A stretch of 64,000 nucleotides of DNA. It comes from Isoetes taiwanensis (taxonomy: Eukaryota; Streptophyta; Lycopodiopsida; Isoetales; Isoetaceae). The position numbers were made by a program, and so were the translations under genes. Below the pieces are notes generated by a model. That model saw only the letters and a program-made list of their open reading frames with translations. It was not told the DNA's origin and did no database searches. Each line of letters starts with the position of its first letter. Position 1 is the stretch's first letter. Below are positions 13,021-24,200 of this stretch, one piece after another. Location: NCBI GenBank assembly GCA_021234155.1, contig JAJEKV010000033.1:10362163-10426162 (forward strand), in the 5' to 3' direction.

Positions 13021-16000
13021 TTGAGATTTCTTTCACTGAACCTTCTAAGTATTGAGACTTGGGCTAATAATAAATTTCCATTACCAACAACTCGAAAGAT
13101 TCCATAGAAGCGACCACAAGCGAGCTCATTTCCCAAGTATGGTTGTATACCCAAAGTACGGCGCACAAAACGCGTGAATTACCTAGCTCTGGTTTGCGTG
13201 TATAGAGTTGCTAAACAATAAAGAGGCATATAGCTAGGGCAGTTAAAAATATGTAGCACTATACGTTAGCGAAGCAATGCAAAGCATGCTTATGCTGGGC
13301 TACATTCGAGTGTGCCAGAATATAGAAAAAAATGGCCACAGCGTTTAGAAGAGCCTCAACTTGCATCCGAGCAAGCCTGCCGCCGCGAATAAAGCGCTTA
13401 GCATGGCGTGCAGGGGTGGCATTCAAATGACAATTTACTTCCCTCTATTTCCCTCTGTCGAGGAAGTTTAGCGCCCTAGTTTCACGGCGGTAGAGGTCAG
13501 AGGCATAGAAACGCATGATTTTTAAACCAAATACGCGGGTTTTGCCACGGTGAGCATATGCATTTGGTGGGAATAGGAGAGCGGGAGACAAATAAACTAT
13601 ATGAAGCTACTGACTCCTAGGATTCATAGCAGCAATCATCCGCTGAGGTTCTGCATTTGAAGGTTTTGTCTACAAAATTTCAAATGGCTTGCAAAATAAA
13701 ATTTTGCGACATAGGTGAAAGGATGGGAGCGATAGAAGGTGCTTTTAATTTCAAAGGGATGGCTTCACCGGCTGCTGTATCCATTTGGCGCCGAAAATAG
13801 CCATTTTACGCGCTAAGAATGGGACCCACAAATTTACTAATCTTGAGCCAGGAAGTGCGGAATGAAATCAAAACACCATATGGAATCACGGGAAAGGTTT
13901 GTTAAGAATATTAATAGTCACGCTGCGGCATGCCTTTATACAAAGCCTTCAAGCATCGACGCTGGTACGTGATAAAAACACATTAAACTAGTAGAAAGGA
14001 TAAGGTGAAACTGCATTGGTTATACAAATTGAATCAAACATTGGATTCAGCGTCAAAAGAATCATATATCGAGGTACGTAGGCTTTACTTTAAAATCAGT
14101 GTTGTTAGCGGATAAAATAGGCTGAGGACAATACGCCCTGCGTACTTACAATATCCGTAAAATGGGGCGCTTTGGAGAACAGCAAGCTTTACAAAGGCTG
14201 CCAGGATCGAGGTTTTAGGTGGAGCAACAAAGGTAACAAAATGAAACGGATTGAAGGAAAAGCGTTGGAACAAATGCGGTGGATCGCGGTGATTTGTTTT
14301 AAGCGGTTCGAGGGTAACAAGCCCAGCGAGCGCAGGATCTAGTTTTTAGAGTGGAGCAACAAAGGATGCACGTGTGCTAGAAGTGTTACGGTAGAAGCAA
14401 AACCAAGGGTATTGCCTTGCCTAGAGAAAATGGGAAATAATGACTTAAAGGTCATACTGTCATAAGAAATATATTCAGTAGGCCCACATCGAAGCTGAAT
14501 CATCGCCGCGGTAGTTTAAGCATACAAAATCGCTTTTAGCGAAGCCGTTTTCAAGGCATAAAACCCCTTTTAAGGCACCTCTTGGACCCATTTTGGTTTA
14601 GCACAAATCATCACATAAATCTGATGACTAAAGGAAATCGACTAAGATCCACATATATCTCCACGAGCACACCTACAAATGCAGCTGGCTATAGGAGGCC
14701 GCGACAACTAAATTTTGAGTAAACAACTCAAAATATTACGACGGACGGTGTGATGCGGTGAAGGATCCATGCAAGGATAGGATAAACATTAAAATTTTCA
14801 CGACCAAAGAGGACAGCTGTGGTACGTCTGAGAACTTCTGAAGGTTCGCTTTGAACAAGTTGAGAAAGATGGCGATGATAAAGTACAGCGATGATAGCGA
14901 GTCGCGCCGGAGGCAAACCTGAGCATAGATTGAAGCGAGAGTTACCTTCATAGAAATGGGCTCCATTTTTTTAGCGGGATCTTCACTGCGGCCCTCCATC
15001 CGAGGAGAAGAAGCGGCTTGCACTAAAAGATCTGTTTGCACAATTTGGGATGGAAAAGCATGGTTATGGAATATTGGAGTAGGCAAAATTAACAGCTTGC
15101 TACTTCGCCGCGGAAGGACAAATCGGTCAGTCCTTTGAAATGGCGAGGCAAAGCTCGGATCTCAAACACCCCTATTCCCTTGCTCGTTAGAAGCTGCGCT
15201 TAAGCAGCAGCGAACCCTAAATACGTACTCGATCACTTGCATGCTTAAATTTGGAATAATATTGAATGTTATTCATAGGTGACCATTGAAGAAGTGCCGC
15301 AATCAAAAGGATCCCGAACACTCTAGAAATACTATTTGGTACACTGCATAAAATCAAAATCTGACACCAAAATCATAGTAAAACCTTAGTAAAGTAGTAC
15401 AAAAACATAAAAAGGCCCCTGTTATTTTTTACATAATTCATACCTCTGGGGACACAAGTACGTTTCCCTACTACTGAATACATAACAAATAGAAAAATGC
15501 TACCGTCTTGCTAAAAATATAGCCTCTGAGATTGGGAATCTATTTTAGACCTCTGTAGAAGTCTCTTATATTGTTAGAAAATCAGAAACCATGCATGGAT
15601 AGTAAAATTAAGGAAATTGAAGATTGGGAACACATAACATTCTAGCGACTTTGCCTTACTAAGCAAAACGTCCTAGATGTTTATGGTAGAGTAGAAGCGA
15701 GTACCTATTTTCCAAGAACCCTGGCCTTCCCGCATAATGCTTGCAATCTCTTTTTGTAAGCTAAAACAAGAAAGAGGATTAGATAATGAAAATATGAGGT
15801 ATTTAAAGGGGTAGAATGAAACTGGTACGAAAGCAATGCCTCCTTGGCCCCGATCAGTTTGCACTAAACCCAGGAAATTTCATACTATTTGCGGCAGGCT
15901 ATCAAAGGTTATAAATTTACTTAGCTGGGCGGTCCGGATAGAGCATAGCGTGTATCACGACAACCAGCAACAACCAATCGCACAATTAACTCAAAAGTAT

Positions 16001-17884
16001 ACTTGAAGAAACTTTTGCGGCCTCAGCGGTTGGATGGAAATTTAACCATCACTTTTCATTTCAATTGCTTTTGCTCTAAATAAATATTCTATAAACCCCT
16101 CTCCATGGTTTTCGGGTGGTAAACTCAATAGCGGGGTTTGTATTAGGTTAGAAGCAATATATTAAGGACATTGGATTTTTCAGCCAGGGTAGAATTACTT
16201 ATTTTCGTATTAGAAGGCAGCGAACAAAGCTTCATACATGAATGTTCAGTTCTCATATGCATATTCAAACCTTAGGTAAATACCCGTATTTCATATTTCA
16301 ACATGAAATTTGTCATAAGCCGGCTGTAGAATTGAAATTGAAGCAGGAAGCACAAGAGGTTTCACAACTTTATACTTTTGAGGCCATAGGATAAGACACT
16401 GGTAAATTGAGAATTAGGGCATCCGTTTAGAAGGCGTATATCTTGAGTTATTTGGATCTTTGTTCTCAACAATTAGCAAGAAAGATTTTCATATCATTTT
16501 ACGAAGCCACCACACAACACATTCTTCATGAATATTTTTCTAGGTTGGATAAGCATTTCATAATTTACTGTGAGATCCTAGTAGAAATGTTTCCAAATGA
16601 AGCTTGGGCATTTTCAGCTGAAGCTGAGGTGTTTGTATATGGATTTAAGGATCTGCCGGTGAAATTCAATTGACTTGATTGGTTTGTTTTGAGGCGATTT
16701 ATACGAAATTTTTCTTGATACTCTAGTTGCATGTAGATGGGACTAACACACAGGGTGATTTGCACGGCCGAAATAGGATCCATTCCCATGATTACGCGTT
16801 TTAAAATGGCTCTTGGGGAAATTTGAGATGGTGCCTTATCCCACATGTTACGTAGATTTCGCTCATATTTAAATCGCATTTCCAGTAACCGACCGCGGTA
16901 GTGAAATGCATGTTTATTGTGTGTGGCGTGGCAAAGCACATTCAATGAGAATTTGGATCAAGTGATATATGGGGTTATGTTGGTAAATTAGATTTAGAAG
17001 TTTGTTCACTTTACATCCATCATAAAAATGTACTTTGAAGGACCTTAGAATATATTAAACCACTAGAATCTGCGATCAAATTTTAAGCCCAAATAAGTGT
17101 GGTGCTAAAGAAATGAAATTGCCCAAAAATAAGCTGATTTAAATCAGCGATCGGAATAATAGAAAGGGCTAACAACATTCCCGAAAGACCTTAGCCTTAT
17201 TGTTTCTATAACAACTTTGCTTATGCTATTTTGCATTAATTTTCTTATTTGCCAAGGCAAATAGGCATTTTATGAAACCCAGGATTTGGGAAGCTGGAGG
17301 TTAAGTGAAGGTAGAAAGAAATTAAAGGAAGCTAGGAATTTGCATTAGGAAAAGGTGTGAGTACTTCTATTTGTTTTGGGGCAGGGACAAATATGTCTAG
17401 TTGCTTTAGAGATGCCACTTGCTTTATGTGTGCTTAACCCAAGGGATAAGTCAAAAGTTGCATGTATAAACTTTGAAAAGTATGAGAAACATGTGAGCCT
17501 TCTCCCCTTTTTGCAAAATACATATCAGCATAGGTGGAAAGAAATGGAAAGGCGACATAGAGGTATTAAAAACGATCAAGTCGCGAGAGACTCTTGGCTT
17601 TCGCTCCCATGCCATAAATTTCGGCGGCTGTATATGGACCTTCAGAGGCGAACGTTGGATTTTTGGCTGCACTATTAAAAGTACCATGTGGGCGCTGAAA
17701 TCCAAGCCCGCCCTGTTGTGCGCTTTTGGGGCCAGCAGATGAAGATGCGTGGCATGGCGAAGGGCTTACAGGGAATACGCGGACGATATACTGGCATTTA
17801 TGTGGGATGGGGCCGACCCGAAATATTGGCGCTATATGTTGCCGAGGTGGTACTTTCAAATAAGAAGCACTCGTATGAATGCGA
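13021..17884. other. Intergenic DNA, no gene seen
   Basis: Frames are short and unrecognised on both strands. A diverged duplication shares GTGGAGCAACAAAGG at about 14,220 and 14,350. I support no other feature. Confidence 0.4.
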
Positions 17885-18401
17885 GGATAGGTTCAATCAC
17901 AGTATGCGATTTTATCTGAATCGTGTGAGAGATTGTATGATCTGACACATATTTTACTTGCATTAATAAGCGTAAAAGTCGGCAAAATTCGTGGAGAATT
18001 TTTATGCGGCGAAAAGCCAGCATTAGCGTCTTGGCACAAAATCATGGCTTGTTGATGAAACCGTTAATGCGCCAAAAATAAGTATGAAACGCTACATACA
18101 AATGCTGGCGAAAGGCGTGTATAAATAGAAGAGGTAGAAAAATGCGGCGAAAAATACCGGATTTAAAAAAAAAAAAAAAAAATTTACAAATCGCAGGCTC
18201 TTATATAAAATGCGAAATACTTTCCCGTCACCTTGATCTGAAGGGATTTTCTTCAGCATGCAACGAAAAACTTTCAGCGTCGCGAGTACTTTCAGAGCGT
18301 GAGGGGTTTGAAATCAGATTTAAATAATGTATTTTTACTAAAATCGCGTATTTTTTTGACTTTATCATCGTGATTTTGTTTTGTGCGTCTGGAACCTATC
18401 C
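17885..18401. mobile_element. Short TIR element, copy 1 of a two-copy family
   Basis: Bounded by GGATAGGTTC (17885-17894) and its exact inverse GAACCTATCC (18392-18401). The right 100 bp are shared with the element at 52,954-53,351: TTTTACTAAAA, a T-rich run, TGACTTTAT, TCGTGATTTTG, then GAACCTATCC and TGTT.TGG. The interior has a run of about 18 A (18,166-18,183) and no frame. It is a non-autonomous DNA-transposon-like element. The target-site duplication was not resolved. Confidence 0.6.
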
Positions 18402-21400
18402 TGTTATGGTGTGGATTCACCAACAGCAGCACTGTGGATGTGCAAATCGCGGATCGTGATGTATGCGGATGCGGCCGCATTTACAATGGTTCTTTGCAAC
18501 ATTTATGCAATAATCTTTGCGACACTTAATTTCTACTACATAATACCCTTATTCAATTCATGTATGTCCAAGCGTAAGCTACCAAATTGGAGTTCATAGC
18601 TCCTTGGGTTTCCGTTTGGTATGAATTGGAGTTAATGAACCTAGCACTAGTACTTAGCAAAGCTTTTCTCGCTACGCTAGAATTGTAGTCCTTAACCCCC
18701 AGGATCATTATTAGTAATTGCCAGCTCAAATCGTGAGGCAATGCTGACATGCCCCGTGTAGTTGCTCAGCACATCTCTGCATATAACCGCCAGATTCCGA
18801 TATATTTTGCATTGTCCACCCCAAGGTCGTTGGACAGATTATGATGTGTTGGAAACAAATATAGGGCGTCCGTTACGTTTTCGTATAAATTGTACTAGAT
18901 ACCAACCATTTCATATTATTGGTTGACCGTAGAAATTTTGTATTGGCGATGGTGGGTAGTGCCCTACACTTTATCGTAGGGAGCCGCGAAAGCGTATCAA
19001 AGCAGAAGAAGCCCCCACATCATGGAGGTAGAAAACTACCAAGTGCGAGGTGGGAATTATATGGATATCTTGCACGATGGGAGTGGTCATATTAGCAAGT
19101 TCTAGCGGACATCTCAAAAGGGGTGGAAGTGACGCTCAAGTCCTACATTACTTATATTTACGCGAAAAGAGAACAAAAGCTGCATTAGGATGGCACAAAT
19201 CATGTCAGGGCCTCGGAAAAGGAACTTTCGCCATGGTGCATTGGAAGGAGTTTGGTGGCTTCGGTAGTATGTGACAAAAAGAACCATTACAAAAGAAGAT
19301 TACAAAGTGGAAATGGAACATGAGGGCCGCTTTGTTGAGGGCGGAAACAAGCTTAAAAAGAGGCGGCTGGTGATAAACTCGCGCCGCTTCTTGGGGTGGG
19401 CTTGGTCGCGCGGGTCGCCCACTGGAAGTAATATAGGTCGACAGGTTGGTGAAACGTTTTGGTTGTATGGAGTCAAAGCAAAAAGGAAGGATTGACCAAT
19501 GTCTTCTACCACAAAGTAACTTTGTCGGACTCAACAAAGTTGCCGAATAGTTTTTATGTCTTTGGGGACATTACCCCATCTATTAGGCACTTGGTAAATA
19601 AAGAGGTATTCAAGGAATAATTTTACCTTCGGGGTTGAGACGCCTGTTTATGTTGCTTTCTTACAAGCATGAAGCAAATAAAATGGGCGATGGCAGCAAA
19701 GATAGTTAAGGGTGAAGGGATAAGGCCCGGCTTGTGTGGCTGACTGACACTGCAACCATTGGCCAGGTAGGGGTGGAGAAATATAAACAAAAGATCACCT
19801 TATTAAGCATGGTAATGCTTTATGTGCAGAAGGGTGGGCATTTTTAAGTCATTGGAAGTCAAGAAAATTTTGTATGCGACTGAAAAAATGAAAAGCCCAG
19901 TAATAAAAGCTTTTGGTCAAAAATATTTCAGTTCTTATGGACGGTAAATGAACTGCAAGCCTAGTTGGAGATATTTAGATGGGGAGCGATTCAGCGGGGA
20001 TTACGATGTAGGGTAAATGCGTGCCATTTGTTTGAGTCCTGTTATTTAGGAATTGTGTTGCATAAACCACATATGGTCTAAAGACCCAGATTCTCATAGA
20101 GGCATCTAGTTGTAAAGTTCTATACCCAGAAGGCTGAAGTGTATATTCATATATATATGTCCTTGCGAGTTTAAAAAGCAAGCGCATAAACTTTGGGCCC
20201 AGCATTTTGTAAGCAAATACGCTGCTGAAAGGTTAATAAGATATCATGATTGGATCCGTAGCACCTTCCTTCCTGGGAGTTTGGTGGAATAGAAGGTAGG
20301 CTGAGAAATAAAAGGAGGTCAAGATCTAAATTAAAGCTTTCAGAGACCTGGTTTTGCGCGTGAATCATTTTCAAAGAGGTGAAGGGAAATATTTAGCCAA
20401 AATATGGCACACATTAATACACCTGCAGGAGACACGGCTCTGTGTTTTGAGCCAGCAAGATCTGCATGGTGGTACCGTGGAATACTCTTTATAGCACGGT
20501 GGTTTCAAACAACCATTTATAATTTCAAAATAAAAAGTGGCTGTTAGTTGATACAAATTACCAAGGCCTGGATTTTGGGCCAAAATCTGGCCCTTAAAAC
20601 TACGCCCTAGCATTGGTCATGCCTTCGGAAAGCCCATCCCAACACCCGAGAGATGGACCCAATACGTAGTTTCAAAGAGTCGCCAAGGGTCATTGAAGGT
20701 TACTAAAGGGATATTATCCCAATGGCCGATTATGAGGCTTTCCAAGGCTGGCGCGGGCACAGGCTACGTTTACTCGATTATCCTTATAAATATTGGCTAC
20801 GCGGGCCGACAAGTTGACATTCAGGGTTTCTGCAGTGACCTATTCATCGCAATAATACTAAAACACTTTTGCTTGTAAAACGCTTGGACGACGAAGAAGA
20901 TGATTTTGAAAATGCCAGAGGGCGGCGTGGCGGCGTATGGGGTCGTCATCAAGCCGACTGAAGGTCGCCTTTCGTTTTGAGGATAGCGAAACCGGGTGAT
21001 AACTATTAAAGAAAGGAGTCAAATGATACTTGGCGGCGATAATCCTGAATAGGACCAAGGGCCGAGAGAGAGAATTGGGAACGCTTTACACCTCTTACGG
21101 CGTTGAGGAAATTATGTCCCTGGCTACATTATTGCGGGACCCACATGAGAATGCTTGACTCTCCTGTTGAGAACCCACGACAAGAAGGTCAAGGAATAAA
21201 TGTAAGGAGAAAAGGAGGGTTGGGGAAGCGAGGGTTACTCTGATAATGAGGATGGCGTATAAGGTCAGAACAGAACTTTTGTCATATGCATGGCCATGTG
21301 TGCGCTTTTTGTGAAATGCAGTATAACTTCTTGTGGCAGATACAACCCTAAGATTTTATTGTTTGCTTGAGTTTTTAAAAGGTAAATGTGTAATACAAGT

Positions 21401-21559
21401 CTATTATCCAAAACGACGTCACCAAAGAGGCCATATGTATATACATTGCGCGGGGGAACGTATCCCTTATGCTCGCATCCACCAATACATACGTGTCCAA
21501 ATATACACATGCCTCGCTTTTTTTTAAAAATCCTATGATCCATCACCTCTAAGTCCAAA
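18402..21559. other. Intergenic DNA, no gene seen
   Basis: Scattered open frames of 60-110 codons without family motifs. A glycine-rich LGKGTFAMVHW stretch near 19,200 vaguely recalls a kinase P-loop but has no supporting context. Nothing else was supported. Confidence 0.4.
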
Positions 21560-22095
21560 ACCTTGGATGCGATTTGCAGTAGGCGGTATACAGCCATTCT
21601 CGATCGCGAAACATTATCATCGATAGTTGGCCTTAAGGGTTCTAGAGCCCGTATATGATTGAGGTCGAGCCAATGTCTCTTGTTGTCCCTACGGGTGCCC
21701 ATCTCGTTCCTTAGAGTAGTCAACTACATGTGGTCATAATCTAGCTCTAGTAGCATCTGCTCATACATGTTCATCTTTTCCTTTGCAACCATAATATTGT
21801 TTAGAAGATCCTTACTAATCTCCTTTTCATTTTGCCGCTATGCCCATAGCTCAGTTTCCTCATCCACAGCCCCGTGGTCTGAGATATTAGCTGCTTCGAG
21901 GTGGCCCAAAACGTCGCTAACCAGATACATGATTGTAAGATTCTTGATGCCAGGCCGATCTTGGGGTTGTTCCTCTGGCTTTTGCGTAGCGACACGCTTA
22001 GTACTTGGATGTCTTCTGTTTCTTTGGGACGCATAATTAACCTGCCGATTGTTGATGACCTCGTGGTAGACCTGCTTGCAAAAGTTATGCGGCAT
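21560..22095 (-). pseudogene. Unidentified decayed protein frame, helical
   Basis: A single minus-strand frame runs from about 22095 to 21560, interrupted by only two stop codons (about 21,838 and 21,727). Residues on both sides of each stop have similar composition. The middle is rich in Glu/Lys/Asn/Met with a coiled-coil-like pattern (DLLNNIMVAKEKMNMYEQM), followed by a basic segment and an Ile/Leu-rich end. I do not recognise the family. Conservation of frame across the stops suggests a once-coding segment of a gene or transposon, now dead. There is no start or splice context that I trust. Confidence 0.4.
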
Positions 22096-22259
22096 CTCAA
22101 AGTTCTTTGATTTTTAACCATGGATCTGAATGAACTTAGGGATTGCTTTGCAAGGGATGACTAGAGCTATGGGCGCACTGAGATAAATCGTGATGGAGCA
22201 AATTCAGGCCGGCCCATGCGACTCACGAATCCTAAGACAAAAAACATAAGGGAAAGTGG

Positions 22260-22640
22260 CACTTGTCGTCTTGGGGCACGCAACGGAAGCGGCACAACCA
22301 CGTCTATTTTATAAACATTAGCACGACTGCTAAAAGACAGGAGCGTGGCGGCAAGAATTTTGGCGTAGCAACTGTGTCATTTGACAGTCCAGTACGAAAG
22401 ATTGCGGCCGCAAGACTCGAACATTGCCGCCACATATATTTGGCAATGCGACCACGAATGTCAGTTCCATTGCGTTTTGCGATAATGCGATCGCAATATA
22501 TCCGCGAAGTCCGCGTGTTGGGCATCATACGGCCGCAATATATTATAAATGTGTCGCGCAAAGGTCTCGTTTATTTAGATATATACGCGTCCGCGCCTTA
22601 TGGGCGACATGGCCGCACCAGATTTATTTTTCTGGTTAAG
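22260..22640. other. CpG- and palindrome-rich segment
   Basis: In contrast to its AT-rich, CpG-poor flanks, this stretch is dense in CpG and in palindromes such as TTGCGGCCGCAA (22402-22413) and TGCGATCGCA (22486-22495). GCCGCAATATAT-type words recur. Frames here are open on both strands, probably because of composition rather than coding. It may be a short unmethylated patch or a repeat remnant. Confidence 0.35.
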
Positions 22641-23042
22641 GTAGTAAACTGTCAAAAATATATTTTATACTTCCAAAATATGTTTTCTTGAAAAAATACA
22701 TACAGGAGTTTTTACATTGGCATACATAATCTTGACTTAATTTGCATAAGTAATAGTTTATACATTCTACTTGACTGGATAGCTTTCAAATATAGGGGCT
22801 CTCGTATTTTCAAATCTGCAAGATATATCATATCAGTCATGTTTTAAGTAGAGCATCATAATAACCGATTCAAAAGATAATGCTTCATTGCCTTCCCATA
22901 TCCATCATTTTGACCATTCTTTATGTTGGTTGTTGCATTTGTAAAAGAATGCCATTTGCCCGTTTTCTCATTATGTAGATAAGCATCATATGTGTATCAT
23001 TTCCAAGAGCTAGATTTGACAAGGAGGAGAAGGGTTTAGGGA

Positions 23043-23112
23043 GAATCCCTTAAAGACAACTAATAAATGGGATAGTTAGCTATCCCATTTATTAGTTGTC
23101 TTTAAGGGATTC
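23043..23112. repeat. Perfect 33-bp inverted repeat with 4-nt loop
   Basis: 23043-23075 (from GAATCCCTTAAAGACAAC) is exactly complementary to 23080-23112, with TTAG between them. Weaker pairing continues outward (GGGTTTAGGGA against CTTCTGCCCTCCC). Immediately to the right is a run of C followed by a run of G (about 23,121-23,138). A fresh, perfect palindrome in old DNA could be a recent hairpin MITE, a small-RNA precursor or an assembly/foldback artefact. Confidence 0.9.
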
Positions 23113-23305
23113 TTCTGCCCTCCCCCCCCCCGGGGGGTTGTTTTTATATTTCATTTGAAAAGGATACATCAGAAAAAAGATCGACTTCTTTGTTTCTTGG
23201 GCATCTCCCAGGACCAAGTAGTCTCCTATGATTAGTACAGTAGCATATACAATAATAGTAGCAAGATTTTATAATGATCAATCATTGTCCAAAATTGGAA
23301 GGTCT

Positions 23306-23559
23306 TTATAAATTGACCTCATTGAGTTTTTGGAGTGCCCACTTGGGATAATTTTTGATATATCAAGACACATCAATTAAATCCTGAAGAGTGAGGTCTG
23401 CCACCACAGAGTTCCCGAAGATGCACAGTATTTTGACAAGCTTCTTAACACTGAGGTGAGTGTAATCCATCAGGAGCATGACATGAGCTTCTCTCCTCTG
23501 TTGCCACTTGTGGAACAGGTTAACAAATAGAGGCTTCTGATACGAATGCTCTAATCTTC
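23306..23559 (-). pseudogene. Exon-like protein fragment, family unknown
   Basis: On the minus strand a T-rich acceptor-like TTTGCAG ends at 23560. It is followed by a frame of about 84 codons with a single internal TGA (plus-strand 23363-23365), ending at a TAA at 23306. The encoded text is protein-like and helical (for example VKKLVKILCIFGNSVVADL). I cannot assign a family. The internal stop and the lack of neighbouring exons suggest a stranded exon of a dead gene or retrocopy. Confidence 0.4.
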
Positions 23560-24200
23560 CTGCAAATTCATCAACTAATTAGAAAGCAAAATACCACAGG
23601 GTACTCGTTTTACCACCCAACCGGACCAACTAGAAGAGATATCACCAAGTCAAGCTACTCCGCAAGACTGTATAAGAACAAACTCTTTCTAGCCACCAAC
23701 CACTGGTGTTACATGAACTCCTTCTAATGATATGATCAAGCAAGGAACAAGAGAAGATACTAGAAGGTAAGGCTATGGCACATCAACAACATAGGAAGAA
23801 GCAGATCTAGTTGTGCAGTCAACTCAGACCCCTATGCACCTTTCTGGGCATAACTTTCAAACCGTAACGAATCTATGGACAACCAAGCCCAATCTGGAAA
23901 CTAGATTTCAAGGGCTTTCCAACAAGGTAAGAATCGCCGAATTCTGAGTTGTGGTCGCGGAGATATCACGTCTCAAAGTTGTCCTTTTATTTATAGGTAA
24001 TAATACCTTTTTTGCCTTTTTGCTTCTAAATAAAGGTCAAGGTTTATTTTTAGCTCTCTCTTTGATAATAGCAAGGCTTAGACATACTGGATGACGTTCT
24101 TACTTGATCATATCAATAAATATTGTTCCATGCAAGGCCACTCCCCCGAGCACCATTATTAGTTATTAACCTTAAACCATATCAGCTTCAGACCATTGAA
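23560..24200. other. Non-coding, LTR-like flank
   Basis: The stretch at about 23,840-23,990 (ATAACTTTCAAACC, CAAGGGCTTTCCAACAAGG, GAATTCTGAG, GGAGATATCACGTCTCAAAG) has the look of plant LTR-retrotransposon non-coding sequence, but no paired LTR or primer-binding site was found. There is no gene. Confidence 0.35.

Noticed and set aside
17885-18401. LTR pair or retroposon with poly(A) tail
   Set aside because: The A run is internal and the ends are inverted, not direct, repeats; a TIR element fits better.
19050-19274. Protein kinase glycine loop (LGKGTFAMVHW)
   Set aside because: Only the glycine-rich stretch fits. No invariant Lys region, HRD or DFG is found nearby in any frame.
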